NCBI RefSeq assembly: GCF_006782915.1
Contig: NZ_VCNP01000015.1
Coordinates: forward strand, 1-64,000
Length of the DNA: 64,000 nt
Reading direction: 5' to 3'
Origin: Streptomyces calvus
GTDB taxonomy: Bacteria; Actinomycetota; Actinomycetes; Streptomycetales; Streptomycetaceae
Within the stretch, counting starts at the first letter, position 1, and every line of letters begins with the position of its first letter. The notes below the pieces were generated by a model. The model was given only the letters and a program-made list of their open reading frames with translations. It had not been told where the DNA came from and made no database searches. Of the stretch, positions 49,640 to 58,239 are shown piece by piece. The position numbers were made by a program, and so were the translations under genes.

Positions 49640-50854
49640 ATGCAGCTGTTGTCATCATGTCGCGCCAACGGACTCTGCCAGCCGGGTGTCAGCCGGCTGC
49701 TGGGCCTGCTGATCACCGCCACGCTGACCGTGTCGGTCCTCGTCCACAGCGCACTGCGCAACCAGACCCACCCGGCGACCGAGCTGGTGGTCGTCCCGCT
49801 GCTGTCCGGGCTGTTACTCGCCCTGCAGGTGGGCGTGTTCGTCGCGCAGGGCGGCCCACGCGGCGACGGGCCGGCGCGAAGAGCCGCGGCGGCGGTGGCC
49901 GCCCAGTGCCTGATCGTCGTCCTCTCCGCCGTCGTGCTGGACGTGGAGTTCTGCGTGCTGGCCGGCTACCTCGCGGGTTCCCTGCCGCTGGTGCTGCCCG
50001 GCCGGTACGCCTGGCCGCTCTTCGCCTTCGTGGTGTTCACCGGCCCGGTCGCCGCCACCCGCGCGGACGGCTCACCCCTGCACCTCGTCCACATGGGGCT
50101 CGGCGTCATGGTCACCGGGCTGATGGCCTTCACGCTCTCCAGCACCATGCTGATGGTGCGGCAGTTCCGGCAGTTCCGGCAGGACTTCGCCCGGGCCGCC
50201 GTACAGAACGAGCAGTCCCGCTTCGCCCGTGACCTGCACGATCTGCTCGGCCACACCGTCTCCGCGCTCTCCCTGCGCGCCGAACTGCTGCACCGCACCT
50301 TCCAGCGCCGGCCGGAGCTGGCCGCCGCCCAGATCGACCAACTGCTGCGCACCGCACGGCAGTCGATGACCGAGATCCGGATGGCGGTGCGCGGCTACCG
50401 GGAGCTGCCGCTGCTCGGCGAGATCCGCTCGGCCGCCTCACTGCTGGGCGCCATGGGCGTCAAGGTGACCCTGCGGGTGACCGCGCTGCCCTCGCGCGGC
50501 GAGGCCGCCACCGCGATCGCCGCGGTCCTGCGGGAGTCCGTCACCAACGTGCTGCACCACAGCGAGGCCTCGCGCTGCGCCGTCCTGCTGACCGGCGGAC
50601 CCGGCATCGTACGGCTGGAGGTCGTCAACGACGGCGCCGGCCGCGGCGACCGCCGCGCGTCGCGGGGTTCCGGCAGCGGACTGGGCAATCTCAGCCGGCG
50701 GGTGACCGAACTCGGCGGCACCCTGGAGACCCGGCGCACCGAGCAGGGCACGTTCCGGTTGGTGGCCGTGGTGCCGACCGCGTCCGTGTCCGTACCGCCC
50801 TGGGGCGGCACACATTTGCAAACCGCGACGGTCGACATGGCCAACGTCGCCTGA
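49640..50854 (+). CDS. NarL/DesK-type sensor histidine kinase (TTA-codon-containing)
   Basis: About 404 residues. Five to six membrane helices in residues 15-180 (LLGLLITATLTVSVLVHSAL, then PLLSGLLLALQVGVFV and others), HisKA_3 dimerisation helix with His200 in RDLHDLLGHTVSALS, and a HATPase with VLRESVTNVLHHSEA (N-box) and GSGLGNLSRRVTELGG (G-box). Start is uncertain: ATG 49640 has AGGGG 6 nt upstream, but frames open at 49577. Codon 59 is TTA (49814-49816). The cognate response regulator follows 100 bp downstream. Similar in design to DesK, which senses membrane fluidity; stimulus unknown here. Confidence 0.87.
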   Translation: MQLLSSCRANGLCQPGVSRLLGLLITATLTVSVLVHSALRNQTHPATELVVVPLLSGLLLALQVGVFVAQGGPRGDGPARRAAAAVAAQCLIVVLSAVVLDVEFCVLAGYLAGSLPLVLPGRYAWPLFAFVVFTGPVAATRADGSPLHLVHMGLGVMVTGLMAFTLSSTMLMVRQFRQFRQDFARAAVQNEQSRFARDLHDLLGHTVSALSLRAELLHRTFQRRPELAAAQIDQLLRTARQSMTEIRMAVRGYRELPLLGEIRSAASLLGAMGVKVTLRVTALPSRGEAATAIAAVLRESVTNVLHHSEASRCAVLLTGGPGIVRLEVVNDGAGRGDRRASRGSGSGLGNLSRRVTELGGTLETRRTEQGTFRLVAVVPTASVSVPPWGGTHLQTATVDMANVA

Positions 50855-50916
50855 CGGCAACTCTTCACCGAAGTACCGGACGCAGCTTTCCCCGACACGT
50901 TCACGCCTTGCATGTC

Positions 50917-50922
50917 TATGAT
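50917..50922 (+). promoter_or_regulatory. Possible -10 element upstream of the response regulator
   Basis: TATGAT within the 100-bp kinase-regulator gap, preceded by TGTC, suggesting an extended -10 type promoter. No good -35 is visible, so the regulator may have its own weak promoter as well as read-through from the kinase gene. Confidence 0.25.
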
Positions 50923-50954
50923 TCTGGCCAGGGCTTGGACAATCTGCGGGGGGG

Positions 50955-51575
50955 ATGTGTGTGATACGTGTTCTCTTGGCGGAAGATGTACAAATGGTGC
51001 GGGAGGCGCTGGCCGCACTGCTCGAGCTGGAGGACGACATCCGGGTCGTGGCCGAGGTCGGCTGCGGTGAGGACGTGCTCGACGCGGCCAAGGGCGTCCG
51101 CCCCGACCTCGTGATCGTCGACGTCAACATGCCCGGCCTGGACGGGCTCACCGCGGCCGAACGGCTGCGCGACCAACTGCCCGACTCCCGCATCCTGGTG
51201 CTGACCGTCCTGGACGCGCCCAACGTCCTGCGCCGCGCGCAGGACGTCCGCGTCGACGGCTACCTCGTCAAGAACGCACCGGTGGAACACCTCGTCAAGG
51301 CCGTACGCCAGATCATGGCCGGAGAACGCGTCATCGCACCGGAACTGGCCCTCGCCGCCTGGGAGGGCCAGGCCAGTCCGCTCACCGCACGCGAGGCCGA
51401 TGTGCTCCGGCTCGCGGCAGCCGGGGCCGAGACGACCGAGATCGCCGAGCATCTGCACCTCTCCCCCGGCACCGTGCGCAACTACATGACCACCATCGTC
51501 GCCAAACTTGACGCGCGTAACCGCCTCGACGCCATCCGCATCGCGCGGGACGCGGGCTGGCTCCTCAACTCCTGA
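50955..51575 (+). CDS. NarL/LuxR-type response regulator
   Basis: 206 residues. Receiver domain: RVLLAEDVQMVREALAALL, phospho-acceptor Asp56 in LVIVDVNMPGLDG, Thr and Lys switch residues in VLTVLDAP and GYLVKNAP. C-terminal helix-turn-helix: LTAREADVLRLAAAG, then IAEHLHLSPGTVRNYM. DesR-like partner of the kinase just upstream. ATG 50955 abuts a G7 run; GTG 50961 (8 nt from GGGGG) may be the true start. Its targets are unknown; a local role on the exporter or cluster is possible. Confidence 0.92.
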   Translation: MCVIRVLLAEDVQMVREALAALLELEDDIRVVAEVGCGEDVLDAAKGVRPDLVIVDVNMPGLDGLTAAERLRDQLPDSRILVLTVLDAPNVLRRAQDVRVDGYLVKNAPVEHLVKAVRQIMAGERVIAPELALAAWEGQASPLTAREADVLRLAAAGAETTEIAEHLHLSPGTVRNYMTTIVAKLDARNRLDAIRIARDAGWLLNS

Positions 51576-51604
51576 GAAACGGCCGGAAGTCGCACCCCAT
51601 CGCA

Positions 51605-51622
51605 GCGTCAGTGACGCGTCAG
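51605..51622. promoter_or_regulatory. GCGTCAG direct repeat upstream of the SBP56 gene
   Basis: GCGTCAG (51605-51611), TGAC, GCGTCAG (51616-51622), 11-bp period, overlapping a CGTCAGTGACG palindrome. The 115-bp gap 51576-51690 otherwise shows nothing clear. The spacing equals that of the repeats near 2.1, 23.1 and 63.2 kb. Confidence 0.35.
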
Positions 51623-51690
51623 CGGGCTTTGGGAAGGTACCGGCGCCAGTTCCGGACACCACCAAGCTCCGCGAGAGGAGCGAGCACGAC

Positions 51691-53436
51691 GTGCGACGAT
51701 TCAGCCTCGGACAGCCGGGCAGACCACTGCGCCTGGCCGTCTGTCTCACCGCGGCCGGCCTGACAGCCGCTCTGCTGACAGGCTCCGGCAACGCCACCGC
51801 ATCACCCGAACCCGAGCGGACGACGTCGAAGTTCACCGCCAACGACGGCGTCACCTACACCGCCACCAACCACATGACGTCCGCCGCCGACGGCCGCGGA
51901 CGCGAGTGGATGCTCACCTGGGCCGGTTCGGCGGACCCCGCCAAGCCGGACTTCCTCGCCGTGGTCGACGCCACGCGCAATTCGCCCACGTACGGCGAGG
52001 TCGTCAACACCGTCACCCTGGGCCCGGGCCTGGCCAACGAGGCCCACCACATGCAGTACGTGTGGCACAAGGGCGACCGCCTGTACGCGGGCGGGCTGCT
52101 GGCGGACACCGTCTACGTCTTCGACACCAAGGCGCTGCCGGCCCTGAAGCTGGTGGGCGTCAACTCGTCGGTCGACACCCCGTGCGGCACCGCGCCCGAC
52201 GCCTTCCAGGTGCTGAGTGACGGCACCACGTACGCCACCTACCTCGGCGGACCGGACCTGCCCGGCCCGTGCACGTACACCAACGGCGAGGTCCGCGTCG
52301 GCAACGGTGCGGCCGGCTCGCCGGGCGAGATCGTGCGGATGGACGAGAACGGCCAGACCATCGCCGAGATCCCCGCCGCGCTCGCCGAGGGCGAGGACCC
52401 GGAGCAGTGCGGCAACGTGCCGAAGCTGGAGAAGGCCACCTGCGCCAACCCGCACGGCATCGCGGTCAGCGAAGAGCGCGACATCATGGTGGCGAGCGAC
52501 TTCGTCGAGGCCCGCCACTTCATGAGCCCCAAGCTGCCCGACCAGGCGAGCCTGGCCCGCCAGACGGTCCGCGTGTGGGACATCACCAACCGCAACGACC
52601 CCGAGCTGCTCTCCGTCAGCAAGATGCCCGACGGGCCGCGCGCCGCGCGCGAGGACAAAGAGATGTGGCACGAGTCGCGGGTCGTGATGGAGCCGGCGCT
52701 GCCGCACAAGAAGCACCACAAGGGCGCGTTCGCCTCGTCCATGCTGGGCGGCGCGATCTTCTACGCGCCGGACGTGACGGTGCCGAACCCGAAGTGGCGT
52801 GAGGTCTTCGACGACACCACGGCCTACCGCAAGGCCGGTGCCGACCGGGACGTCACGGGCGCCGGCGACGCGGGCAGCTGGCTGATGGTCAGCCCCGACG
52901 ACCGGTACCTGTTCCACACGGTGATGGGCCAGTCCACGCCGTACGGGGCGCCGCTCGACAAGACCACCGGCATGGTCTACGTGCTGGACATCCGCAAGCT
53001 GCTCGCCGCGGGCGACAACCCCAAGTGCGACATCGACTCCATCGACGAGGCGTACCGGGGCGGCAAGGAGCGCGACTGCCCGGCGGTGACCGACGCGATG
53101 CCGATCCGCGACACCACGGACGGCGGCCCGCACTGGGGCGCGATGGACAACTTCAAGCAGGTGCGCGGCGGTCTCTACAAGGAGACCGAGCACATCAGCC
53201 GCATCGCCACCTCGAACTACTTCATCGCCGGCTCCTTCAGCGGCGACGGCAACCACGAGGTGTGCATGTACGACCTCAGCAGGTCGGGCAAGCTGCGCCA
53301 GGACACCCGGTTCCGGGACGAGAACACCGGCCGGCCCTGCGTGGACTTCGACCGGACGTCGTGGCCGCACGGCGACACCGGTCCGGCCCGCCCGCACGGG
53401 ATCCTGTTCACCGTCAGCGACAGCGTGCTGAAGTGA
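51691..53436 (+). CDS. Secreted selenium-binding-protein (SBP56)-like protein
   Basis: 581 residues. N-terminal signal peptide (VRRFSLGQPGRPLRLAVC, then LTAAGLTAALLTGSG), arginines first, possibly Tat- or Sec-exported. The mature part resembles the SBP56/methanethiol oxidase beta-propeller: EAHHMQYVWHKGDRLYAGGL, CANPHGIAVS, HESRVVMEPALPHKKHHKG (split motif), GDGNHEVCMYDLS and GPARPHGILF with conserved His and Cys residues that bind copper in methanethiol oxidases. GTG 51691 has GAGGAG 10 nt upstream. It is next to sulfite-reductase and sulfur genes, so oxidation of a methylated sulfur compound outside the membrane is plausible. Overlaps the next gene by GTGA. Confidence 0.82.
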   Translation: MRRFSLGQPGRPLRLAVCLTAAGLTAALLTGSGNATASPEPERTTSKFTANDGVTYTATNHMTSAADGRGREWMLTWAGSADPAKPDFLAVVDATRNSPTYGEVVNTVTLGPGLANEAHHMQYVWHKGDRLYAGGLLADTVYVFDTKALPALKLVGVNSSVDTPCGTAPDAFQVLSDGTTYATYLGGPDLPGPCTYTNGEVRVGNGAAGSPGEIVRMDENGQTIAEIPAALAEGEDPEQCGNVPKLEKATCANPHGIAVSEERDIMVASDFVEARHFMSPKLPDQASLARQTVRVWDITNRNDPELLSVSKMPDGPRAAREDKEMWHESRVVMEPALPHKKHHKGAFASSMLGGAIFYAPDVTVPNPKWREVFDDTTAYRKAGADRDVTGAGDAGSWLMVSPDDRYLFHTVMGQSTPYGAPLDKTTGMVYVLDIRKLLAAGDNPKCDIDSIDEAYRGGKERDCPAVTDAMPIRDTTDGGPHWGAMDNFKQVRGGLYKETEHISRIATSNYFIAGSFSGDGNHEVCMYDLSRSGKLRQDTRFRDENTGRPCVDFDRTSWPHGDTGPARPHGILFTVSDSVLK

Positions 53437-54755
53437 TCGGGTCCGCCGAGACACAGGTGCCCGTCGCCGTTCCCCCGGGCGGCGGGCACCTGGCCCTTGT
53501 CCAGGAGACGCCGGCCGGGGGGATGCTGCCGGTGCTCGCGCTCGCCGCGGTCGTGGGGCTGGTGGGCGTCGTGGTCCTGGTCCGGCGGACGACGCTGCCG
53601 CGCCCGTACCTGTTCGCCTCCGGTGCCGTGTGCGTGCTGGTGCTGTCGTTCGTCCTCGGCGCGACACTGCGCCCGGTGGGCGGGACGGACACCACCGCCG
53701 CGGGGCACGGCACGGCGCACGGTGCGGCCGCGGCGGCCGAGCGGCCGTCCCCGCCCGGCACTCCGGTGCTGCGCACCCTGCACCTGGGCGGCGAGCAGGT
53801 CGGTGTGCTCGTGGTGCCGGGGCGTCCCGGCCGCAACCTGGTGGGGATCGGCGCGGCCGACGCCAGGGCCGGAACCGCCGACGAGGCACTGCGGAAGGGA
53901 CAGCGGCGTCCCGGCAGTGCGCAGACCTGGGTCACCGTGGACCTGCCCGAGGGCAGCAGCACGCTGCGCATCTCCGCGGGCGGCGGGACGGCTTCGCTGA
54001 CCGTGGACACCGGGCGGGACCGCCCGGCTGCACCGCCCGCGCTCGGCACCGCCGACGGTCCCGAGTGCGCCGCCGCGGCCGCCGGTGCGCTGGTCGCCGG
54101 TGACAGCGGGCCGCTCACCGCCTGCCCGTCCGACGGTCTCACCGCGGACGACTCCGCCGCGCTGCGGGCCACGGTGCGTTTCCTCGCCGGCCGCGGCACC
54201 GCGTCGCTGGCGCTCGTCTCCGACGACTCGCCGCGCGGCCGGAAGGCCGCCGCCGTCGTCCGTTCGGCGGCCCGGCAGGAAGGCATCACCGTCTCCGCGC
54301 CCGGCAGGAACCGTCCGCTGCTGGTGACGGCCGGATGGGCCGGGGCGACGCGGGTGGCCGACGCGGTGGAGAGCGGGAGGACTCCCGCCCAGGGCGTCTA
54401 TCTCGCTCCGTGGAACCTGGCCCGTTCGGTGCTGACGCCGAGCGCCGGCCAGCTGATCCCGCTGCGCTTCACCCCGCGTACGGCGCGGGCCTCGGCGTAC
54501 GCCGAGGCGCTGGCCGCGCGGCTGCCCGGCGAGTACCCCTCCGGCAGCGGATACGCGGCCTGGCAGCGGGCCCGCGGCGAGGAACCGCAAGCACGGCCCC
54601 GCCTCTTCGCCGCCTCCACCGCCTACGTGCCCGGAACGATGGTCTCCGCGGACGGCGGGGACACGGGCGGCGGCCACCAGCACGGAGCGGCCGGTGCCGA
54701 CTGGCTGCCGTCGGGAATGATCGCGCCGGTCAGCGGCCCGATGAGGGAGGGATGA
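53433..54755 (+). CDS. Membrane-anchored protein of unknown function with periplasmic-binding-like region
   Basis: 440 residues. Two hydrophobic helices near residues 30-50 (MLPVLALAAVVGLVGVVVLV) and 58-78 (LFASGAVCVLVLSFVLGATL), then a large extracytoplasmic part. Residues about 180-400 contain LALVSDDSPRGRKAAAVVRS, LLVTAGWAGATRVADAVESG and VYLAPWNLARSVL, faintly recalling type I periplasmic-binding folds. Ends in a HQHG-containing tail that could bind metal. I do not recognise the family. It is coupled to the SBP56-like gene (GTGA) and lies 4 bp before the sulfite reductase, so all three probably serve one sulfur-compound process. Confidence 0.6.
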   Translation: MIGSAETQVPVAVPPGGGHLALVQETPAGGMLPVLALAAVVGLVGVVVLVRRTTLPRPYLFASGAVCVLVLSFVLGATLRPVGGTDTTAAGHGTAHGAAAAAERPSPPGTPVLRTLHLGGEQVGVLVVPGRPGRNLVGIGAADARAGTADEALRKGQRRPGSAQTWVTVDLPEGSSTLRISAGGGTASLTVDTGRDRPAAPPALGTADGPECAAAAAGALVAGDSGPLTACPSDGLTADDSAALRATVRFLAGRGTASLALVSDDSPRGRKAAAVVRSAARQEGITVSAPGRNRPLLVTAGWAGATRVADAVESGRTPAQGVYLAPWNLARSVLTPSAGQLIPLRFTPRTARASAYAEALAARLPGEYPSGSGYAAWQRARGEEPQARPRLFAASTAYVPGTMVSADGGDTGGGHQHGAAGADWLPSGMIAPVSGPMREG

Positions 54756-54758
54756 GCC

Positions 54759-56414
54759 ATGACCCGGGACCGCAAGCGAGTCGAGGGACAGTGGGCGCTC
54801 GGCGAACGCCAACCGCTGAACGCCAACGAGCAGTTCAAGCAGGCCGAGGATCCGCTGCTGGTGCGCGAACGCATCGAGCGGACGTACGCGAAGGAGGGTT
54901 TCGCCTCCATTCCCGCGGACGATCTGCGCGGCCGGTTCCGCTGGTGGGGGCTGTACACCCAGCGGCGGCCCGGCATCGACGGCGGGCGCACCGCGACCCT
55001 CGCCCCGGAGGAGCTCGACGACGAGTACTTCATGCTGCGGGTACGGGTCGACGGTGGCGGTCTCGACGTCGCCCAGCTCCGTGAGGTCGCGGCGCTGTCC
55101 CGTGAGTTCGCGCGGGACACCGCCGACATCACCGACCGGCAGAACATCCAGTTCCACTGGATCCGCATCGAGGACGTGCCGGAGATCTGGCGCCGGCTGG
55201 AGGCGGTCGGGCTGTCCACCACGGAGGCCTGCGGGGACTGCCCGCGCGTCGTGCTGGGCAGCCCGGTCGCCGGGGTGAGCGCCGACGAGGTCCTGGACGC
55301 CGGGCCGGCGATCCGGGAGATCACCGAGCGGTACATCGGCGACCCGTCGCTGTCCAATCTGCCCCGCAAGTTCAAGTCCTCCGTGTCCTGGCTGCCCGAT
55401 GTGCCGTACCAGATCCACGACGTGTCCTTCCTCGGCGTCGAACACCCCGAGCACGGGCCCGGGTTCGACCTGTGGGTGGGCGGCGGGCTGTCGACCAACC
55501 CGAGGCTGGCCGACCGGGCCGGTGCGTGGGTGCCGCTGTCGGAGGTCGCCGAGGTCTGGGCGGGCGTGGCCGGTCTCTTCCGCGACTACGGCTACCGGCG
55601 GCTGCGCAACCGGGCGCGGCTGAAGTTCCTGGTCGCCGACTGGGGTGTGGAGCGGTTCCGGGAGGTGCTGGAGAAGGAGTACCTGGGGCGGCGGCTGGCC
55701 GACGGGCCGGCGCCGGTGCTGCCGGCCTCGCCGGTCGACCACATCGGGGTGCACAAGCAGCGGGACGGGCGGTACTACGTCGGTGCCGCGCCGGTGGTGG
55801 GCCGGGTGTCGGGGACGCGGCTGGCGGCGCTCGCGGACGCGGCCGCGGCCCACGGCTCGGACCGCGTGCGGCTCACCCCGTACCAGAAGGTGCTGGTCCT
55901 CGACGTGGCGGACCCGGAGCCGCTGGTGCGTGAGCTGGAGGCGCTCGACCTGCGGGTGGACGCCTCGCCGTGGCGGCGCGCCACCATGGCGTGCACGGGC
56001 CTGGAGTACTGCAAGCTGGCGATCGTCGAGACCAAGGCGCGGGCGGCGGAGCTGGTGGCCGAGCTGGAACGGCGGCTCGGGGACCAGCAGGCGGACATCA
56101 CCGTCAATCTCAACGGCTGCCCGAACGCCTGCGCGCGCACCCAGGTCGCGGACATCGGCCTCAAGGGCCAGCTCCTGACGGGCCCGGACGGCAGCCAGGT
56201 GGAGGGCTTCCAGGTCCACCTCGGCGGTGCGCTGTCGCTGTCCCAGGAGGACGAGGCGGCCTTCGGCCGCAAGCCGCGCGGTGTGAAGGTGCTCGCGGCC
56301 GAACTGCCGGACTTCGTGGAGGGGCTGGTGCGCAAGTACCGGGCCGGCCGGGCCGACCCGTCGGAGACGTTCACCCAGTGGGTCACCCGGATCGACGAGT
56401 CCCAGCTGACCTGA
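54759..56414 (+). CDS. sirA: Ferredoxin-dependent sulfite (or nitrite) reductase, siroheme/[4Fe-4S]
   Basis: 551 residues. Two ferrodoxin-like halves; the siroheme-cluster ligands are Cys412, Cys418 (CTGLEYC) and Cys454, Cys458 (NGCPNAC). Also DRQNIQFHWIRIEDVPEIW, ACGDCPRVVLGSPVAG and DLWVGGGLSTNPRLA. It reduces sulfite to sulfide with electrons from ferredoxin in assimilation; nitrite reductases look similar, but the sulfur genes nearby favour sulfite. It lies on the plus strand, convergent with the cysHDN/transport operon, and is the end of the gene run that starts with the SBP56-like gene. Confidence 0.9.
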   Translation: MTRDRKRVEGQWALGERQPLNANEQFKQAEDPLLVRERIERTYAKEGFASIPADDLRGRFRWWGLYTQRRPGIDGGRTATLAPEELDDEYFMLRVRVDGGGLDVAQLREVAALSREFARDTADITDRQNIQFHWIRIEDVPEIWRRLEAVGLSTTEACGDCPRVVLGSPVAGVSADEVLDAGPAIREITERYIGDPSLSNLPRKFKSSVSWLPDVPYQIHDVSFLGVEHPEHGPGFDLWVGGGLSTNPRLADRAGAWVPLSEVAEVWAGVAGLFRDYGYRRLRNRARLKFLVADWGVERFREVLEKEYLGRRLADGPAPVLPASPVDHIGVHKQRDGRYYVGAAPVVGRVSGTRLAALADAAAAHGSDRVRLTPYQKVLVLDVADPEPLVRELEALDLRVDASPWRRATMACTGLEYCKLAIVETKARAAELVAELERRLGDQQADITVNLNGCPNACARTQVADIGLKGQLLTGPDGSQVEGFQVHLGGALSLSQEDEAAFGRKPRGVKVLAAELPDFVEGLVRKYRAGRADPSETFTQWVTRIDESQLT

Positions 56415-56612
56415 CCCCGCGGCACGCACGGCGCCCACGGGCCACGGACGACGTGGCCCGTGGGCGCCGCCGTGTCTCCGGCCATCCGCACACCCGCACA
56501 CCCGGCGACGGACCCGTCCCGCATCCGGCACGCACACCGTGCCGCAGGACCACCGGGCCTCCCCACGAACGACGGCCCGGCACCCCTACGGGCCCGCGGG
56601 CCCGCATCCCCG

Positions 56613-56788
56613 CGACCAGCGGTCCCGGCGCCCACACGACCAGCGGTCCCGGCGCCTACGCGACCTGCGGGCCCCTGCCTCCGGCAGGCACACGCGTCCG
56701 CCGCGCCTTCGCTCACCGCGTCCGCCGCGCATCCGCTCACCGCGTCCGCCGCGCCTGCGCTCACAGCGTCCGTGCGCCCCGGGAACAC
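56613..56788. repeat. Two sets of 24-bp tandem repeats in the sirA-transporter spacer
   Basis: Set A: CGACCAGCGGTCCCGGCGCC-type units start at 56613, 56637 and 56661. Set B: CGCGTCCGCCGCGCCTTCGC-type units start at 56693, 56717 and 56741, with a partial copy at 56765. Both have exact 24-bp period with a few substitutions. They lie in the gene-free stretch 56415-57339. Confidence 0.85.
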
Positions 56789-56824
56789 CGCCGTGCAGTC
56801 GGCGCCCACCTCGCGCACCGCACC

Positions 56825-56986
56825 CCTCACCACCGCGTGCCCGGTTCGGGACCTCACCACCGCGTGCCCGGTTCCGGACCTCACCACCGCGTGCCCGGTT
56901 CCGGACCTCACCACCGCGTGCCCGGTTCCGGATCTCACCACCGCGTGCCCGGTCCGGGCCTCACCACCGCGTGCCCGGTCCGGGCC
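56825..56986. repeat. Six 27-bp tandem repeats
   Basis: CCTCACCACCGCGTGCCCGG followed by TTCCGGA or a variant, starting at 56825 and repeating every 27 bp six times. The period is a multiple of three and frames are open on both strands, but no start with a good ribosome site or recognisable domain is visible. The rest of 56415-57339 shows only the two hairpins listed below and no gene I can support. Confidence 0.88.
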
Positions 56987-57191
56987 TCGGCGCGCGGGCC
57001 CCGGCGCGGCGCGCCCGCGCCCGCCGGTGGCCCGGCGTCGGCGGGCCCGTGCCGTCACCGTGCCGACGGTGGTCGAGTGGTGCCGGTGCCGTGGCAGTCG
57101 GACGGCTGCGCGGCACCGTGCGCGGCGCGACCGGGCGTCGGCGCCGGAGTTCGCCGGCGTCCGGGACCGTCCGCCGCGTCCGGGGACGCGG

Positions 57192-57219
57192 ACGGCCCCC
57201 GGCTGCTGCCGGGGGCCGT
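57192..57219. terminator. Perfect hairpin between sirA and the transporter operon
   Basis: ACGGCCCCCGG (57192-57202), CTGCTG loop, CCGGGGGCCGT (57209-57219): 11-bp perfect stem. Position between convergent operons fits a terminator for either side. Confidence 0.75.
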
Positions 57220-57241
57220 GCTGTCCGTTGGGTGGGTGGTA

Positions 57242-57320
57242 CCGGAGGCGGTCACGGGCTACGGTGCACCGTCGCACCGCACTCCCGCGCCGTGTGTCAC
57301 GACCCCGTGACCGCCTCCGG
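57242..57320. repeat. Perfect 17-bp inverted repeat downstream of the transport operon
   Basis: CCGGAGGCGGTCACGGG at 57242-57258 and its exact reverse complement at 57304-57320, with a 45-bp spacer that contains the small palindrome CGGTGCACCG. It starts 20 bp past the permease stop and would fold into a long cruciform or RNA hairpin at the 3' end of the leftward transcript. Confidence 0.8.
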
Positions 57321-57339
57321 GCTGTGGTGCCGGGTGGTG

Positions 57340-58239
57340 TCAGTTGCGCGGCGCGAGGCCGCGGCTGCGCAGGACCCGGCGTTCCAGCGGGCTGAAGACC
57401 AGCAGGTCGATCAGGACGCCGACGGCGAGGATGAGGAGGATCCCGAAGAACACGCCGGGCAGGTCGATCGCCTCCCGGGAGTTGGCGAGGTAGCGGCCGA
57501 GGCCGACGCCCAGCTCCGGCGACGAGGCGATCAGTTCCGTCGCCATCAGGGACCGCCAGGAGAACGCCCAGCCCTGTTTGAGTCCCGCCGTGTAGCCGGG
57601 CAGTGCGGCGGGCAGCACGATGTGCCGGGCCCCGCGCAGCCCCGTCGCGCCGATCGTGCGGCCGGCCCGCAGGTACAGCGGCGGCACCTGGTCGATGCCC
57701 GAGACCAGTCCCACGGCGATCGACGGCACCGCGCCGAGCAGGATCACCGTGTACATCGCCGCGTCGGTGAGTCCGAACCAGATGATCGCCGCGGGCACCC
57801 AGGCCACCGACGGCAGTGACTGCAGTCCGGACAGCACGGGTTGCAGGGTGGCGCGGACGAACGGGACGCGGGCCACGACCAGCCCCAGCGGCGTGCCGAT
57901 GGCCAGTGCGGCGAGGAAGCCCAGCAGGCCGCGTTCCAGGCTGGTCCAGACGATCTCGAAGAGGGTGCCCTGCCGCCACAGCGTGAGGAAGCTGTCGCCG
58001 ACGGCGCGCGGGGTGGGCAGCCGCTCCTCGGACACCAGCCCGCCGGTGTGCAGCAGTTGCCAGACGGCCAGGACGACGGCGGCGCCCAGCAGCGGCGGGG
58101 CCACCTTCTGCCGCAGGACCTGGCGGACCGGGACCCGGGAGACGGGCTGCGTCTCCAGGGAGTCCAGGCCCGCTTCCAGGCCGGCGAGTTCGTCGTCGGC
58201 GCCCGCCGGTCGCGCCGTACCGGTGTCAGTGCCGCCCAT
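57340..58239 (-). CDS. ABC transporter permease, SsuC/TauC family
   Basis: 299 residues, six predicted helices, with the EAA-type loop LRAGRTIGATGLRGARHIVLP split as GATGLRGARHIVLPAALPG near residues 195-215. Family imports sulfonates, taurine or related organosulfur compounds across the cytoplasmic membrane. Its start overlaps the ATPase stop by 14 nt. Last gene of the leftward operon that begins with cysH, so it is tied to sulfur supply; nitrate/bicarbonate-type substrates are unlikely given the neighbours. Confidence 0.88.
   Translation of the reverse strand: MGGTDTGTARPAGADDELAGLEAGLDSLETQPVSRVPVRQVLRQKVAPPLLGAAVVLAVWQLLHTGGLVSEERLPTPRAVGDSFLTLWRQGTLFEIVWTSLERGLLGFLAALAIGTPLGLVVARVPFVRATLQPVLSGLQSLPSVAWVPAAIIWFGLTDAAMYTVILLGAVPSIAVGLVSGIDQVPPLYLRAGRTIGATGLRGARHIVLPAALPGYTAGLKQGWAFSWRSLMATELIASSPELGVGLGRYLANSREAIDLPGVFFGILLILAVGVLIDLLVFSPLERRVLRSRGLAPRN

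Noticed and set aside
56460-57395. 311-codon plus-strand frame through the 24/27-bp repeats
   Set aside because: No start context or domain, and the opposite strand is equally open; treated as repeat DNA.
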